DNA of 64,000 nucleotides from Sulfitobacter sp. SK012 (GTDB taxonomy: Bacteria > Pseudomonadota > Alphaproteobacteria > Rhodobacterales > Rhodobacteraceae), in assembly GCF_003352085.1 (NCBI RefSeq), contig NZ_CP025804.1:3286001-3350000 (forward strand). Reading direction: 5' to 3'. The notes below the pieces were generated by a model that worked only from the letters and a program-made list of their open reading frames with translations, was not told the origin of the DNA and did not search any database. The position numbers and the translations under genes are program-made. Shown piece after piece: positions 37,521-46,787 of the stretch; position 1 is the first letter of the stretch; each line of letters starts with the position of its first letter.

Positions 37521-39167
37521 ATGGCACGCTATATTTTCATCACCGGTGGTGTGGTTTCTTCGCTTGGCAAGGGACTGGCTTCGGCGGCCCTTGGGGCGCT
37601 TTTACAAGCACGTGGCTTTTCGGTGCGACTCCGCAAGCTTGATCCCTACCTCAACGTTGATCCCGGCACGATGAGCCCCTTTGAGCATGGCGAAGTCTTT
37701 GTGACAGACGACGGCGCTGAAACGGATCTTGATCTGGGCCATTACGAGCGATTCACTGGCGTTGCCGCGCGCAAGACCGATTCCATCTCTTCGGGTCGGG
37801 TTTATTCCACCGTGCTGGAAAAAGAACGCCGCGGCGATTACCTCGGCAAGACCATTCAGGTGATCCCGCATGTCACCAACGAGATCAAAGATTTCATTGG
37901 TATCGGCGATGACGAAGTTGATTTCATGCTGTGCGAAATTGGCGGCACGGTCGGCGACATCGAAGGTTTACCGTTCTTTGAAGCGATCCGCCAGTTTGCC
38001 CATGACAAGCCACGCGGCCAATGCATCTTCATGCACCTGACGCTCCTGCCCTATCTCGCGGCCAGTGGCGAGCTAAAGACAAAACCCACCCAACACTCCG
38101 TAAAAGAGCTGCAAAGTATTGGCATCGCGCCTGATATTTTGGTGTGCCGGTCTGAGCATCCGATCCCGGAAAAAGAACGCGAAAAGATTGCGCTCTTTTG
38201 TAACGTCCGCAAAGAATCTGTTGTGGCGGCTTACGATCTGGAAACCATTTACGATGCACCGCTCGCCTATCACGCCCAAGGGTTGGATCAGGCGGTTCTG
38301 GACGCCTTTCAAATCTCACCGGCCCCTAAACCAGATCTGTCGGTTTGGCGCGACGTATCGGACCGGGTACATAACCCCGAAGGCCTCGTAAAAGTTGCCA
38401 TTGTTGGCAAATACACCCAACTCGAAGACGCCTATAAATCCATTGCAGAGGCCCTGACCCATGGTGGGATGGCCAACCGCGTCAAAGTTAAAGTTGAGTG
38501 GGTCGACGCAGAGATTTTCGACAAATCCCCTGATCCTGCCCCCCACCTTGCTGGGTTCCATGCGATCCTCGTCCCTGGTGGCTTTGGCGAGCGCGGTACA
38601 GAAGGCAAAATCAAAGCTGCGCAATACGCCCGCGAACACAAGGTGCCTTACTTGGGCATTTGCCTGGGCATGCAAATGGCGGTCATCGAAGCGGCACGTA
38701 ATGTTGCAGGCCTGACCACCGCAGGCTCAGAAGAATTTGATCATGAAGCGGGGAAAAAGCGCTTTGAACCAGTTGTTTACCACCTCAAGGAATGGGTGCA
38801 GGGCAACCACAAAGTTGAGCGCAAGGTCGAGGACGACAAAGGCGGCACCATGCGTCTAGGCGCGTATGACGCGACGCTCAAAGAAGGATCGAGGGTCGCA
38901 GAGATCTACGGCTCCACCTCAATAGACGAACGCCACCGCCACCGTTACGAGGTCGATATCGCCTACCGCACACAGCTCGAAAAGGCCGGTTTGGTGTTTT
39001 CAGGCATGTCACCAGATGGCAAGTTGCCAGAGATCGTGGAATGGTCCGATCACCCTTGGTTTATTGGCGTACAGTTCCACCCCGAGCTTAAATCCAAGCC
39101 ATTTGCCCCGCATCCCCTTTTCAAGGATTTTGTGCGTGCAGCCAAGGAAATGTCCCGACTGGTCTAA
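37521..39167 (+). CDS. pyrG: CTP synthase
   Basis: A 548-residue enzyme that aminates UTP to CTP using glutamine. The N-terminal synthase domain shows [17 protein letters not shown] and [20 protein letters not shown]. The C-terminal class I amidotransferase domain shows YLGICLGMQ (nucleophile Cys) and QFHPEL (His-Glu). The length is normal. The 179-base gap from secG suggests its own promoter. Confidence 0.98.
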   Translation: MARYIFITGGVVSSLGKGLASAALGALLQARGFSVRLRKLDPYLNVDPGTMSPFEHGEVFVTDDGAETDLDLGHYERFTGVAARKTDSISSGRVYSTVLEKERRGDYLGKTIQVIPHVTNEIKDFIGIGDDEVDFMLCEIGGTVGDIEGLPFFEAIRQFAHDKPRGQCIFMHLTLLPYLAASGELKTKPTQHSVKELQSIGIAPDILVCRSEHPIPEKEREKIALFCNVRKESVVAAYDLETIYDAPLAYHAQGLDQAVLDAFQISPAPKPDLSVWRDVSDRVHNPEGLVKVAIVGKYTQLEDAYKSIAEALTHGGMANRVKVKVEWVDAEIFDKSPDPAPHLAGFHAILVPGGFGERGTEGKIKAAQYAREHKVPYLGICLGMQMAVIEAARNVAGLTTAGSEEFDHEAGKKRFEPVVYHLKEWVQGNHKVERKVEDDKGGTMRLGAYDATLKEGSRVAEIYGSTSIDERHRHRYEVDIAYRTQLEKAGLVFSGMSPDGKLPEIVEWSDHPWFIGVQFHPELKSKPFAPHPLFKDFVRAAKEMSRLV

Positions 39168-39254
39168 GCGGTCGTTTGGCCACAGGGGCCGAACATAAAA
39201 AATCGTGTCGCAGCACCGCTGCGCCCGTTGGATCTGACCCAAACGAGGAACCCG

Positions 39255-40037
39255 ATGCTCAGCTACCAGCACAGCTACCACGCCGGAAACCTCGCGGATG
39301 TTCACAAACACAGCCTGCTTGCGTGGATGCTGGCCTATCTGACGCGCAAAGATAAACCGCTCAGCTATCTTGAGACGCATTCGGGCCGCGCGATCTATGA
39401 TTTGATGGATGATGCAGCCGTCAAGACCGGTGAGGCCGCACAGGGCATCAAGCGGGCAAACGGCTGGTTTGACGCTGATCACCCTTATGCTGAGGTGTTG
39501 GCCCAAACCCGCGAAACCTATGGACCAGAGGCATACCCCGGATCACCCAGCATTGCCGCGCAGCTTTTGCGCCCCAGCGACACCTTGCATTTGGCCGAGT
39601 TGCACCCCCAAGAGCACGCCGCCCTTGATCTGGCAATGTCGCCCTATGACGCGAAATGCTACCGCCGGGATGGGTTTGATATGGCCTATGCCGTCTGCCC
39701 GCCAACGCCACGGCGTGGGCTGATGCTGATTGATCCCAGTTATGAAATTAAGACTGATTATGCAGATATGCCGCGCCACATCACGCGGCTGCACCGGGCA
39801 TGGAACGTCGGCATTATAGCGTTGTGGTATCCAATCCTGACGAATGGCGCGCACGAGCCGATGCTGCGTTCCTTGCTAGACAGCAAACTCGAGGCGTTGC
39901 ACCATGAGGTCCGCTTTGCCCCCGCGCGTCCCGGGCACGGGATGGTAGGATCGGGCCTTTTTGTGGTGAATCCACCCTACGGTCTGGACGTTGAGGCAAA
40001 AAGGATCGGCGCGTTTTTTAAACGCCACGCTTTGTAA
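39255..40037 (+). CDS. rlmJ: 23S rRNA (adenine(2030)-N(6))-methyltransferase RlmJ
   Basis: A 260-residue SAM-dependent methyltransferase that modifies A2030 of 23S rRNA. It begins with the conserved MLSYQHSYHAGNLADVHKH, then SYLETHSGRAIYDL. The motif IV region is LMLIDPSYEIKTDYADM, with Ser where the E. coli enzyme has a second Pro (DPPYE). The ATG at 39255 has GAGGAA 6 bases upstream. Confidence 0.93.
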   Translation: MLSYQHSYHAGNLADVHKHSLLAWMLAYLTRKDKPLSYLETHSGRAIYDLMDDAAVKTGEAAQGIKRANGWFDADHPYAEVLAQTRETYGPEAYPGSPSIAAQLLRPSDTLHLAELHPQEHAALDLAMSPYDAKCYRRDGFDMAYAVCPPTPRRGLMLIDPSYEIKTDYADMPRHITRLHRAWNVGIIALWYPILTNGAHEPMLRSLLDSKLEALHHEVRFAPARPGHGMVGSGLFVVNPPYGLDVEAKRIGAFFKRHAL

Positions 40038-40067
40038 GAACGCTTTACCGCCAAGGGAGACCCCGGA

Positions 40068-40361
40068 ATGCCTAAAGGTTACTGGATCGCAAATGTGGAT
40101 GTGCGCGACGCGCAGGTCTACGATAAATACCGCGCAGCCAATGCCAAACCCTTTGCTGAATTTGGCGCAAAGTTTTTGGTGCGTGCAGGGACACAACAGG
40201 TGCGCGAAGGCCAGATGAACGCCCGAACTGTTGTGATCGAATTCCCCAGCTACGCTGACGCGGTGGCCTGCTATGAGAGTGCGAGCTACCAGACGGCAAA
40301 GGAAATCAGGCAAATTGCTGCGGAAGGCAGCTTGATTATTATCGAAGGCTACGATTCGTAA
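40068..40361 (+). CDS. DUF1330 domain protein
   Basis: A 97-residue ferredoxin-like-fold protein starting MPKGYWIANVDVRDAQVYDKY, with the DUF1330 core FLVRAGTQQVREGQ and VVIEFPSYADAVACYESASYQ. These small dimeric alpha/beta-barrel proteins are related to monooxygenase-like domains. The function is unknown. GGGAG lies 8 bases before the ATG. It follows rlmJ by 30 bases and is probably co-transcribed. Confidence 0.88.
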   Translation: MPKGYWIANVDVRDAQVYDKYRAANAKPFAEFGAKFLVRAGTQQVREGQMNARTVVIEFPSYADAVACYESASYQTAKEIRQIAAEGSLIIIEGYDS

Positions 40362-40382
40362 CTTCTGTGTTATGCTGTGTGC

Positions 40383-41033
40383 ATGATCTTTTTGCGCGCA
40401 CTCGCCTTGATGCTAATGCCGCAGGCTGTGTTGGCCTGTGGCGCATCGGTTTGTCTTGTGAACCCCCAAGAATTTGCCCTGCCCGAAATCATCACTTTTG
40501 ACGACACGCCCAGCGGGTCAGGGCCAGGCCGCTTGGTGGATGATGTGCTTGCCCTGCCCGGCGCGCAATTTGGAGAACATTTCGCAGGTCAACAGCTTAG
40601 CCCTAAGGGCGATCATGACACTGTGACGGGTGCCGCATTTGGTCCGCTTATCTTGTTGCCAGGGGCCGATGGGCAAAATCTGTCGGTGGTCCACTTTTAT
40701 GGCAACGCATTGCTCAACGGGTATGGCGCGGCAGGTTATCCAAAGCGCGAAGGCCAAGGCGAAGGCGCGATTGCCGTCTTGTTTGACCGCGACCAATCCG
40801 CGTTTGCCTTTGATTTGCGCGGCGGCGAAGCAGGCACTGCCCATGTTCAATTTCTGCGCCGCGATGGCAGCGTTATTGGTGTGGTACCCATTTCACCCAC
40901 AGGCGAATTCGAGGTCGGATTTGCACGAAATCCGGGAATTGCGGACATTGCGGGCTTTGTTGTGACAAATTCTGACCCGCAAGGCATCGCAATAGACACT
41001 TTACGCTTTGGAAAAATCCCTGATCTAAGCTAG
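40383..41033 (+). CDS. Exported protein of unknown function
   Basis: A 216-residue protein with a signal peptide (MIFLRALALMLMPQAVLACG). The mature protein is beta-rich and Gly-rich, with two N-terminal Cys (CGASVC), and shows LVVDDVLALPGAQFGEHFAG-like text followed by DRDQSAFAFDLRGGEAGTAH. The pattern recalls exported lectin- or PEP-CTERM-like beta-sandwich proteins without a sorting tail. I do not recognise a named family. An in-frame GTG at 40377 is an alternative start. It sits in a run of closely spaced plus-strand genes. Confidence 0.7.
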   Translation: MIFLRALALMLMPQAVLACGASVCLVNPQEFALPEIITFDDTPSGSGPGRLVDDVLALPGAQFGEHFAGQQLSPKGDHDTVTGAAFGPLILLPGADGQNLSVVHFYGNALLNGYGAAGYPKREGQGEGAIAVLFDRDQSAFAFDLRGGEAGTAHVQFLRRDGSVIGVVPISPTGEFEVGFARNPGIADIAGFVVTNSDPQGIAIDTLRFGKIPDLS

Positions 41034-41043
41034 AGGGGATGTT

Positions 41044-41490
41044 ATGTTAGAGCGTCTATTCCCCCGCCGCACCCCGGACCCGAAACCCCTACCCCAGCCA
41101 AATGCGCAGCTCGCACTTGGCGCGCTCTTGGTACGCGTGGCGTTGGCGAACCGAGAATATGTCGTTTCAGAAGTGGCGCAGATTGATCGTATCCTAGCGG
41201 CAACTTTCGACCTGAAGCCTCTGGAGGCTGCAAAACTACGCGCCACTTGCGAAGCACTGGAACGACACGCGCCCGGCACACCAGAATTTGCCGTGATTTT
41301 GCGCGACGAGATCGATTATGCCCACCGCAAAGCCTTGGCGGATGCCATGTGGTCCGTGGCTTTGGCTGACGGTAAGCGTGACGATGCGGAGGAAACGCAG
41401 CTTTTTGCAATTGAAACAGCCCTAGGCTTGAGCGAAGCTGACATCACCTGCGCACGGCAAAAGGCGCTCAGCCGTAAATCGGGTTTGTGA
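41044..41490 (+). CDS. TerB-like protein, first of a tandem pair
   Basis: A 148-residue protein with the TerB helical fold: ALGALLVRVALANREYVVSE, then AMWSVALADGKRDDAEETQLF. TerB-type domains bind metal near the membrane in stress systems, but isolated copies like this one have no proven role. The ATG at 41044 is preceded by AGAGGGG. The next gene, 29 bases on, is a clear paralogue. Confidence 0.82.
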   Translation: MLERLFPRRTPDPKPLPQPNAQLALGALLVRVALANREYVVSEVAQIDRILAATFDLKPLEAAKLRATCEALERHAPGTPEFAVILRDEIDYAHRKALADAMWSVALADGKRDDAEETQLFAIETALGLSEADITCARQKALSRKSGL

Positions 41491-41519
41491 CTTTCATAAA
41501 CAGGACTATATAGCATTTC

Positions 41520-41954
41520 ATGTTTGCAGATTTCCTTAAGCGGCTAACAGAGCCTGCTCCCGCCCCCCTCGCCGATACCGACGCACGTCTAGCGCTGACC
41601 GCGTTGTTGGTGCGAATCGCGCGTGCCGATAATGACTACAGCGCCAACGAAAAGCAGCGCATCGATGACATTATCACCGCACGCTACGGTCTATCTGGTG
41701 CTGAGCGGGACGCCTTGCGCGCGGATGCTGAGGTGCTTGAGGCTGAGGCCCCTGATACCGTCCGTTTCACCCGCGCTGTCAAAGATGCCATACCATATGA
41801 TGCGCGTCTTGGCGTGATTGAGGCGATGTGGAGCGTTGTTTTGGCTGATGGGCAACGTGCTAACGAAGAAGACGCCGTGTTGCGGCTTGTTGCGAACCTT
41901 TTGGGTGTGACCGACATCGACAGCGCACAAGCGCGCCGCCGTATAGAAAGCTGA
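41520..41954 (+). CDS. TerB-like protein, second of a tandem pair
   Basis: A 144-residue protein paralogous to the preceding gene: DARLALTALLVRIARADNDYSA and EAMWSVVLADGQRANEEDAVLRL align with its partner, and both begin with a short Pro-rich linker after a basic amphipathic start. This looks like a local duplication that has since diverged. Acidic residues at the usual TerB metal positions (ADNDYSANE; ADGQRANEED) are more intact here than in the first copy. Function unknown. Confidence 0.82.
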   Translation: MFADFLKRLTEPAPAPLADTDARLALTALLVRIARADNDYSANEKQRIDDIITARYGLSGAERDALRADAEVLEAEAPDTVRFTRAVKDAIPYDARLGVIEAMWSVVLADGQRANEEDAVLRLVANLLGVTDIDSAQARRRIES

Positions 41955-42008
41955 CGTAACGGCACTTTTTTTGGCTGAGTTCAGCGTTGCTAATCGCTGT
42001 CAATTCAA

Positions 42009-42029
42009 GTTGTATACTTTGCGTATCAT
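42009..42029 (+). promoter_or_regulatory. Candidate promoter/operator before the amino acid transporter operon
   Basis: The gap upstream of the ABC transporter ATPase gene holds AGTTGTATACTTTGCGTATCA. It combines a -10-like TATACT (42013-42018) and an imperfect inverted repeat (TGTATAC / GTATCA), the type of site used by GntR-family regulators. A TTGCTA at 41987 could be a -35 box, but the spacing of 20 is long. This is weak evidence. Confidence 0.3.
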
Positions 42030-42045
42030 TTGATGAGCCTTGCCA

Positions 42046-42822
42046 GTGTCAAACAACCCACCCGTTATTGAGATCCGCGACCTGCACAAAGCTTATGGCG
42101 CGTTGGAGGTCCTCAAGGGCGTCAGCGTTAAGGCCCCACGCGGGCATGTGATTTCGCTGATCGGTTCATCGGGTTCTGGAAAATCGACTCTGCTGCGATG
42201 CTGCAACCTGTTAGAAGACAGCCAGCAAGGCGAGCTGCTGTTCGATGGCGAACCGGTGAGTTGGAAGGGTGCAGGCCACAATCGCCGCCCCGCGGATGCA
42301 AAACAGGTGCTGCGCATTCGCACAAACCTGTCGATGGTTTTTCAGCAATTCAATCTCTGGGCTCATATGTCGATTCTACAAAACGTGATGGAAGCCCCGG
42401 TAACCGTGTTGGGCCGTCCCCGCGCCGAAGTAGAAGACGCCGCGCGCGGATATCTCGACAAGGTGGGTATTGGCGATAAATGCGACGTCTATCCGGCACA
42501 ATTGTCCGGCGGGCAACAACAACGTGCTGCGATCGCGCGCGCGCTGTGCATGGAGCCGCAGGCGCTGTTGTTTGACGAACCCACATCGGCACTCGACCCT
42601 GAATTAGAACAAGAAGTGGTCAAGGTGATCAAAAACCTCGCGGCCGAGGGACGCACCATGATGATCGTAACCCACGATATGAAATTGGCCGCAGATGTTT
42701 CGGATCACGTTGTGTTCCTGCATCAAGGTCTTATCGAAGAACAAGGGCCGCCAGAAACGCTGTTTGGCGCACCCAAATCGGAACGACTGCGCGGGTTTCT
42801 CTCTGCAACCCACGCCGCGTAA
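42046..42822 (+). CDS. Polar amino acid ABC transporter ATP-binding protein
   Basis: A 258-residue ATPase with Walker A GSSGSGKST, Q-loop MVFQQFNLWAHM, signature LSGGQQQR, Walker B ALLFDEPTSALDPE and switch His VTHDMK. FNLWAHMSILQNVMEAPV is typical of histidine/arginine/glutamate-type (PAAT) importers. The likely start is the GTG at 42046 (MSNNPPVIEIRDLHKAYG); a TTG two codons earlier (42040) is the alternative. It is the first gene of a cluster with a binding protein, two permeases and gamma-glutamylation enzymes. Confidence 0.93.
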   Translation: MSNNPPVIEIRDLHKAYGALEVLKGVSVKAPRGHVISLIGSSGSGKSTLLRCCNLLEDSQQGELLFDGEPVSWKGAGHNRRPADAKQVLRIRTNLSMVFQQFNLWAHMSILQNVMEAPVTVLGRPRAEVEDAARGYLDKVGIGDKCDVYPAQLSGGQQQRAAIARALCMEPQALLFDEPTSALDPELEQEVVKVIKNLAAEGRTMMIVTHDMKLAADVSDHVVFLHQGLIEEQGPPETLFGAPKSERLRGFLSATHAA

Positions 42823-42852
42823 ATCAAAAACCAAGAACTCGGAGACCATGAT

Positions 42853-43584
42853 ATGAAGAAGCTAATTTTGACGACAGCCGCTCTCGCGCTGACAGCCGGT
42901 ATGGCTTTCGCCGACGGCCACGCTAAAACCATCCGCATGGGAACAGAGGGCGCATACCCTCCCTATAACTTCCTCAACGACGCGGGCGAAGTTGACGGCT
43001 TTGAACGCGAGCTGGGCGATGAGCTGTGCGCCCGCGCCGAACTGACTTGCGAGTGGGTCACCAACGAATGGGATAGCATTATCCCCAACCTCGTTTCCGG
43101 CAACTACGACGTCATCATGGCAGGTATGTCGATCACCGATGAGCGCGACCAAGTCATTGATTTCTCTGACCCATACACCCAACCTGATCCTTCTTCGTTC
43201 CTGGCGCTGTCTGCGGACGCAGATCTGACGACAGGCGTTATCGCAGCGCAAGCAGGTACAATTCAGGCCAGCCAGATTGCGTCCATGGAAGGGGCTACAC
43301 TCGTTGAGTTCGCCACGCCCGAAGAAACCGTCGCGGCTGTTAAGAATGGCGAAGCTGATGCGGTTCTGGCGGATCGCGCCTATCTCGAGCCAATCGCCGA
43401 AGCCGATGGCGATCTGAACCTTGTAGGCGACGATGTCCTTTTGGGCGGCGGTATTGGCCTTGGCGTTCGCGAAAGCGATGCAGAGCTGCGTGAGAAATTC
43501 AACGCCGCCATTCAGTCAATGAAGGCTGACGGCACGCTCAACGTGTTGATTGAAAAGCACCTGCCGGGTTCGGCAACTTTTTGA
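42853..43584 (+). CDS. Amino acid ABC transporter substrate-binding protein
   Basis: A 243-residue periplasmic protein with a signal peptide (MKKLILTTAALALTAGMAFA) and the bacterial type 3 binding-protein fold: IRMGTEGAYPPYNFLND, GFERELGDELC, YDVIMAGMSITDERDQVIDF. It captures a polar amino acid or related amine for the permeases encoded downstream. The ligand cannot be told from sequence; the neighbours suggest an amine or amino acid that enters gamma-glutamylation. Confidence 0.94.
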   Translation: MKKLILTTAALALTAGMAFADGHAKTIRMGTEGAYPPYNFLNDAGEVDGFERELGDELCARAELTCEWVTNEWDSIIPNLVSGNYDVIMAGMSITDERDQVIDFSDPYTQPDPSSFLALSADADLTTGVIAAQAGTIQASQIASMEGATLVEFATPEETVAAVKNGEADAVLADRAYLEPIAEADGDLNLVGDDVLLGGGIGLGVRESDAELREKFNAAIQSMKADGTLNVLIEKHLPGSATF

Positions 43585-43595
43585 TCTAAATACCT

Positions 43596-43622
43596 CTGGG
43601 GAGGGGCCTGCCCTCTCCCCAG
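43596..43622 (+). terminator. Stem-loop between binding-protein and permease genes
   Basis: CTGGGGAGGGG pairs with CCCTCTCCCCAG around a short loop and is followed by ATTTCTAAA. Such stem-loops after binding-protein genes usually cut or stabilise the mRNA, so the binding protein is made in excess over the permeases. Only partial termination is likely because the downstream genes depend on the same promoter. Confidence 0.65.
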
Positions 43623-43743
43623 ATTTCTAAACCAACTGCATTCACCCCCATAAACGAGCGCCGCCATTTTTAGCTACTGCGCCGATCCTTCTCAACTTGA
43701 GGGCCTGACTTGGCTCAGCTGCTACCTGACAACGGGCAAGCAC

Positions 43744-44547
43744 ATGGCGTTCTACTGGGCGGTGCCGTTGGTGTTGTTGCTGTTGGCCATTACGGCCCCT
43801 GTCGCTTTGGGTTTTGGCTTTGCGGGAGCGTCTGCGGCTCGGTCGCAATTTGCTCCTCTGCGCTGGTTGGGCAAGACTTATATCGCGCTGGTGCGCGGCG
43901 TGCCCGACATTGCGTTTTTTCTGTTTTTTGTGATCGCCCTGGATCAGGGTATCGAATACCTGCGCCATAAGGTGAAATGCCCAGACTGGGATCAACCCAT
44001 TCGGCAAGGGAGCGATTTTGTCGTCTGTCAGGTTGCCAAGATGCCATTGGGCACAGACCCACAATGGGTCCACGAGACCTATGGATTTGCGATCGCGGTT
44101 CTGACTTTCTCCATTGTTTTCGGGGCTTTCGCAGCAAATGTTCTGTTTGGAGCAATGCGCGCTGTGCCCCATGCGCAGCTTGAGACCGCCGAAGCCTACG
44201 GCATGAACCCGCGCCAGATTTTCCGCCGCGTCTTGGTGCCACAGATGTGGGTCTACGCACTGCCCGGCCTTGGTAATTTGTGGATGGTGCTGATCAAGGC
44301 CACGCCCCTGCTTTTCTTGCTGGGCATCGAAGATATTGTGTATTGGGCGCGTGAATTGGGTGGCACCAAAACGCCCCGGTTCACCGACTATCCACACCCC
44401 GATTGGCGCATGTGGTATTTTCTGGCGCTGCTGGTGTTTTACCTCATCTTCACTCGCTTTTCTGAGATTGTTTTAGACCGCTTGATGCGGCGTTTGACCC
44501 GCGGTCAGGCCACAACCGGCGGCGAAGCACAAAGGAAAGCGGCATGA
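43744..44547 (+). CDS. Amino acid ABC transporter permease (first)
   Basis: A 267-residue inner-membrane permease with about five helices, VRGVPDIAFFLFFVIALDQG and the EAA loop ETAEAYGMNPRQIFRRVLVPQM that contacts the ATPase. The first ATG is at 43744. However, the frame upstream from 43666 reads IFSYCADPSQLEGLTWLSCY, then LTTGKHM, which looks like authentic coding sequence for this permease type but has no ATG, GTG or TTG. The true start may be ATT at 43666. Its stop overlaps the next permease start by four bases. Confidence 0.9.
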   Translation: MAFYWAVPLVLLLLAITAPVALGFGFAGASAARSQFAPLRWLGKTYIALVRGVPDIAFFLFFVIALDQGIEYLRHKVKCPDWDQPIRQGSDFVVCQVAKMPLGTDPQWVHETYGFAIAVLTFSIVFGAFAANVLFGAMRAVPHAQLETAEAYGMNPRQIFRRVLVPQMWVYALPGLGNLWMVLIKATPLLFLLGIEDIVYWARELGGTKTPRFTDYPHPDWRMWYFLALLVFYLIFTRFSEIVLDRLMRRLTRGQATTGGEAQRKAA

Positions 44548-45350
44548 GCTGCCTCCAAACCATTCAAGACTACGGGCTGCGCTCGGTGGGGTACGGCGAG
44601 CGGCTGCTCCCGAAAGATAACTTTACTCTATGCGAACAATTCACGCTGATTGGGTCCGGCATGATCTGGAACATCTATTTTGGCGTGGTTGCTTTGATGT
44701 TCGGTTTCTTTTTTGCCACGGCCCTTGGTGTGGCCAAAGCCAGTCCGCGTCGGATTATCCGCAAGCCTGCAGAATGGTTCATCTTTGTCTTCCGAGGCTC
44801 GCCGCTGTTTATCCAATTCTTCTTTGGGTATTTCCTGTTTCTGTCGCTAAAATCGCAATTTGCATTCTTTGATCCATTCACAGCTGCATGGCTGGGCGCA
44901 TTGATTGTCCTGTTTTGCAATACATCTGCTTATGCCGCCGAAATCTTCTATGGCGCGCTCCAATCTATCCCAAAAGGCGATGTGGAGGCCGCAGATGCCT
45001 ACGGTCTGACAGGCTGGCCCCGGTTCAAACGGGTGATCTGGCCCACGATGCTGCGCCTTGCATGGCCCGCTTATACCAACGAGTCGATCTTTTTGTTTCA
45101 TGCCACAACGCTGGTGTTCTTTTCCGGCTTTCCGGCATGGCAACAGCGCGGCGATGCGCTTTATTACGCCAGCTATTTTGCCGACAAGACGTTTAACCCC
45201 TTTATCCCCTACCCGATCTTGGCTGGGTATTTCATTTTGCTGACCGTCATCGTGATTGGCATTTTCGGGCTGATTAACCGACGGTTGAGCCGACACCTCC
45301 CCGCAGACCGGCGGCGTAAAATTCGCTTGCGTCCCAATCTGATCAGGTAG
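44544..45350 (+). CDS. Amino acid ABC transporter permease (second)
   Basis: A 268-residue inner-membrane permease. It has FIFVFRGSPLFIQFFFGYFL in the membrane and the EAA loop EAADAYGLTGWPRFKRVIWPTM. It pairs with the preceding permease as the heterodimeric channel of a PAAT importer. The ATG overlaps the preceding stop by four bases (ATGA). A 99-base gap follows before the glutamine-synthetase-like genes. Confidence 0.93.
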   Translation: MSCLQTIQDYGLRSVGYGERLLPKDNFTLCEQFTLIGSGMIWNIYFGVVALMFGFFFATALGVAKASPRRIIRKPAEWFIFVFRGSPLFIQFFFGYFLFLSLKSQFAFFDPFTAAWLGALIVLFCNTSAYAAEIFYGALQSIPKGDVEAADAYGLTGWPRFKRVIWPTMLRLAWPAYTNESIFLFHATTLVFFSGFPAWQQRGDALYYASYFADKTFNPFIPYPILAGYFILLTVIVIGIFGLINRRLSRHLPADRRRKIRLRPNLIR

Positions 45351-45449
45351 TATTTGTGATTTGATCAAATTTTTCCGTGGCGCTGGCCATGGCGATCTGG
45401 GGCACGCTTTGTCCCCCGGCCCTCTGCCAGCCCACCGCTCAGGTGACCT

Positions 45450-46784
45450 ATGCAGAATTGGCTACGTAAACATCCTCAGGTCCGCACCATTCGCGTCGCG
45501 GCCGCTGATCTAAACGGTCAAGCGCGCGGCAAGCGGATCCCGACACGTTTTGCTGACAAAATCGTTGAAGACGGAACGCGCTTTCCAATGTCAGTGCTGA
45601 ACCTCGACATCTGGGGTGAAGATATCGAAGACAGCCCGCTGGTATTCGATTCAGGTGACCGCGACGGTGTTTTGCGCCCCACAGAACGTGGTTTTATGCC
45701 GATGCCTTGGCTGGATGCGCCTACGGCACTTTTGCCGATCTGGATGTTCCATGATGATGGACGCCCCTATGCTGGTGATCCGCGCCATGCGCTGCGGGCT
45801 GTGTTGGACCGTTTCAAGGCGCGCGGGCTAACGCCTGTTTGTGCAGTCGAGCTCGAGTTCTTTTTGATCGACGATTCCGGTCGCAAGCTGCAAGTGCCCG
45901 TCTCGCCGCGTTCTGGCAAACGGCGCAAGGCGGCGGAAACGCTGTCGATCCGGGCGCTGGACCAGTTCGATGAATTCTTTACCGATCTTTATGACGCCTG
46001 CGAAGAGATGGATATTCCGGCCGACACCGCCATTTCCGAAGCCGGTCTGGGCCAGTTTGAGATTAACCTGATGCATTGCGACGACGCACTGCGCGCGGCG
46101 GATGATGCATGGCTTTTCAAGATGCTGGTCAAGGGGCTGGCGCGGCGTCACGGGTTTGCCGCGAGCTTTATGGCCAAACCTTACGAGGATTACTCGGGCT
46201 CGGGCCTGCACACACATTTCTCGGTGCTGGATGAAAACGGTGACAATGTCTTTGACAATGGCGGCGAAGAAGGCACCGATGTGATGCGCCATGCGGTTGC
46301 AGGCTGCCTCTCGGCGATGCCCGGATCAGCGTTGATCTTTGCGCCGCACGCCAACAGCTTTGACCGGATGGTGCCCGGTGCCCACGCGCCAACTGGTGTT
46401 TCATGGGCCTACGAGAACCGCACGTCAGCTATTCGCATCCCTTCGGGCAGTCACAAAGCGCGCCGGATAGAGCACCGCGTATCGGGCGGCGACGTGAACC
46501 CGTATCTGATGCTTTCTGCCGTGCTGGGGGCCGCAATCAACGGCATCGAAGACGCGGTTGAGCCGCCTGCCCCAATCACCGGAAACGCCTATGCCGCAGA
46601 CCTGCCGCAGATCCCGGGTGACTGGAAAACCGCGATTGATACGTTTGAAAAAGACGCTGATATCGCGCGGATTTTTGCGCCTGAGATGGTGCGCAATTTT
46701 GTTCTGACAAAACGGCAAGAGCTGCATTACATGCACGAACTCACCCCCGCAGAGCAGGTCGAAATCTATTTGGACACGGTGTAG
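45450..46784 (+). CDS. Glutamine synthetase family protein (gamma-glutamylpolyamine synthetase-like), first copy
   Basis: A 444-residue ligase of the glutamine synthetase fold. Active-site stretches are VELEFFLID (metal Glu), GLGQFEINLMH, GLHTHFSVLDE (ATP/metal), WAYENRTSAIRIP (glutamate and phosphate binding) and RIEHRVSGGDVNPYL. It lacks the N-terminal features of true GlnA and resembles PuuA-type enzymes that gamma-glutamylate amines. AGGTG precedes the ATG. It forms a tight group with an amidotransferase, a second ligase and an FAD oxidase, suggesting amine breakdown through gamma-glutamyl intermediates. Confidence 0.9.
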   Translation: MQNWLRKHPQVRTIRVAAADLNGQARGKRIPTRFADKIVEDGTRFPMSVLNLDIWGEDIEDSPLVFDSGDRDGVLRPTERGFMPMPWLDAPTALLPIWMFHDDGRPYAGDPRHALRAVLDRFKARGLTPVCAVELEFFLIDDSGRKLQVPVSPRSGKRRKAAETLSIRALDQFDEFFTDLYDACEEMDIPADTAISEAGLGQFEINLMHCDDALRAADDAWLFKMLVKGLARRHGFAASFMAKPYEDYSGSGLHTHFSVLDENGDNVFDNGGEEGTDVMRHAVAGCLSAMPGSALIFAPHANSFDRMVPGAHAPTGVSWAYENRTSAIRIPSGSHKARRIEHRVSGGDVNPYLMLSAVLGAAINGIEDAVEPPAPITGNAYAADLPQIPGDWKTAIDTFEKDADIARIFAPEMVRNFVLTKRQELHYMHELTPAEQVEIYLDTV

Positions 46785-46787
46785 TTT

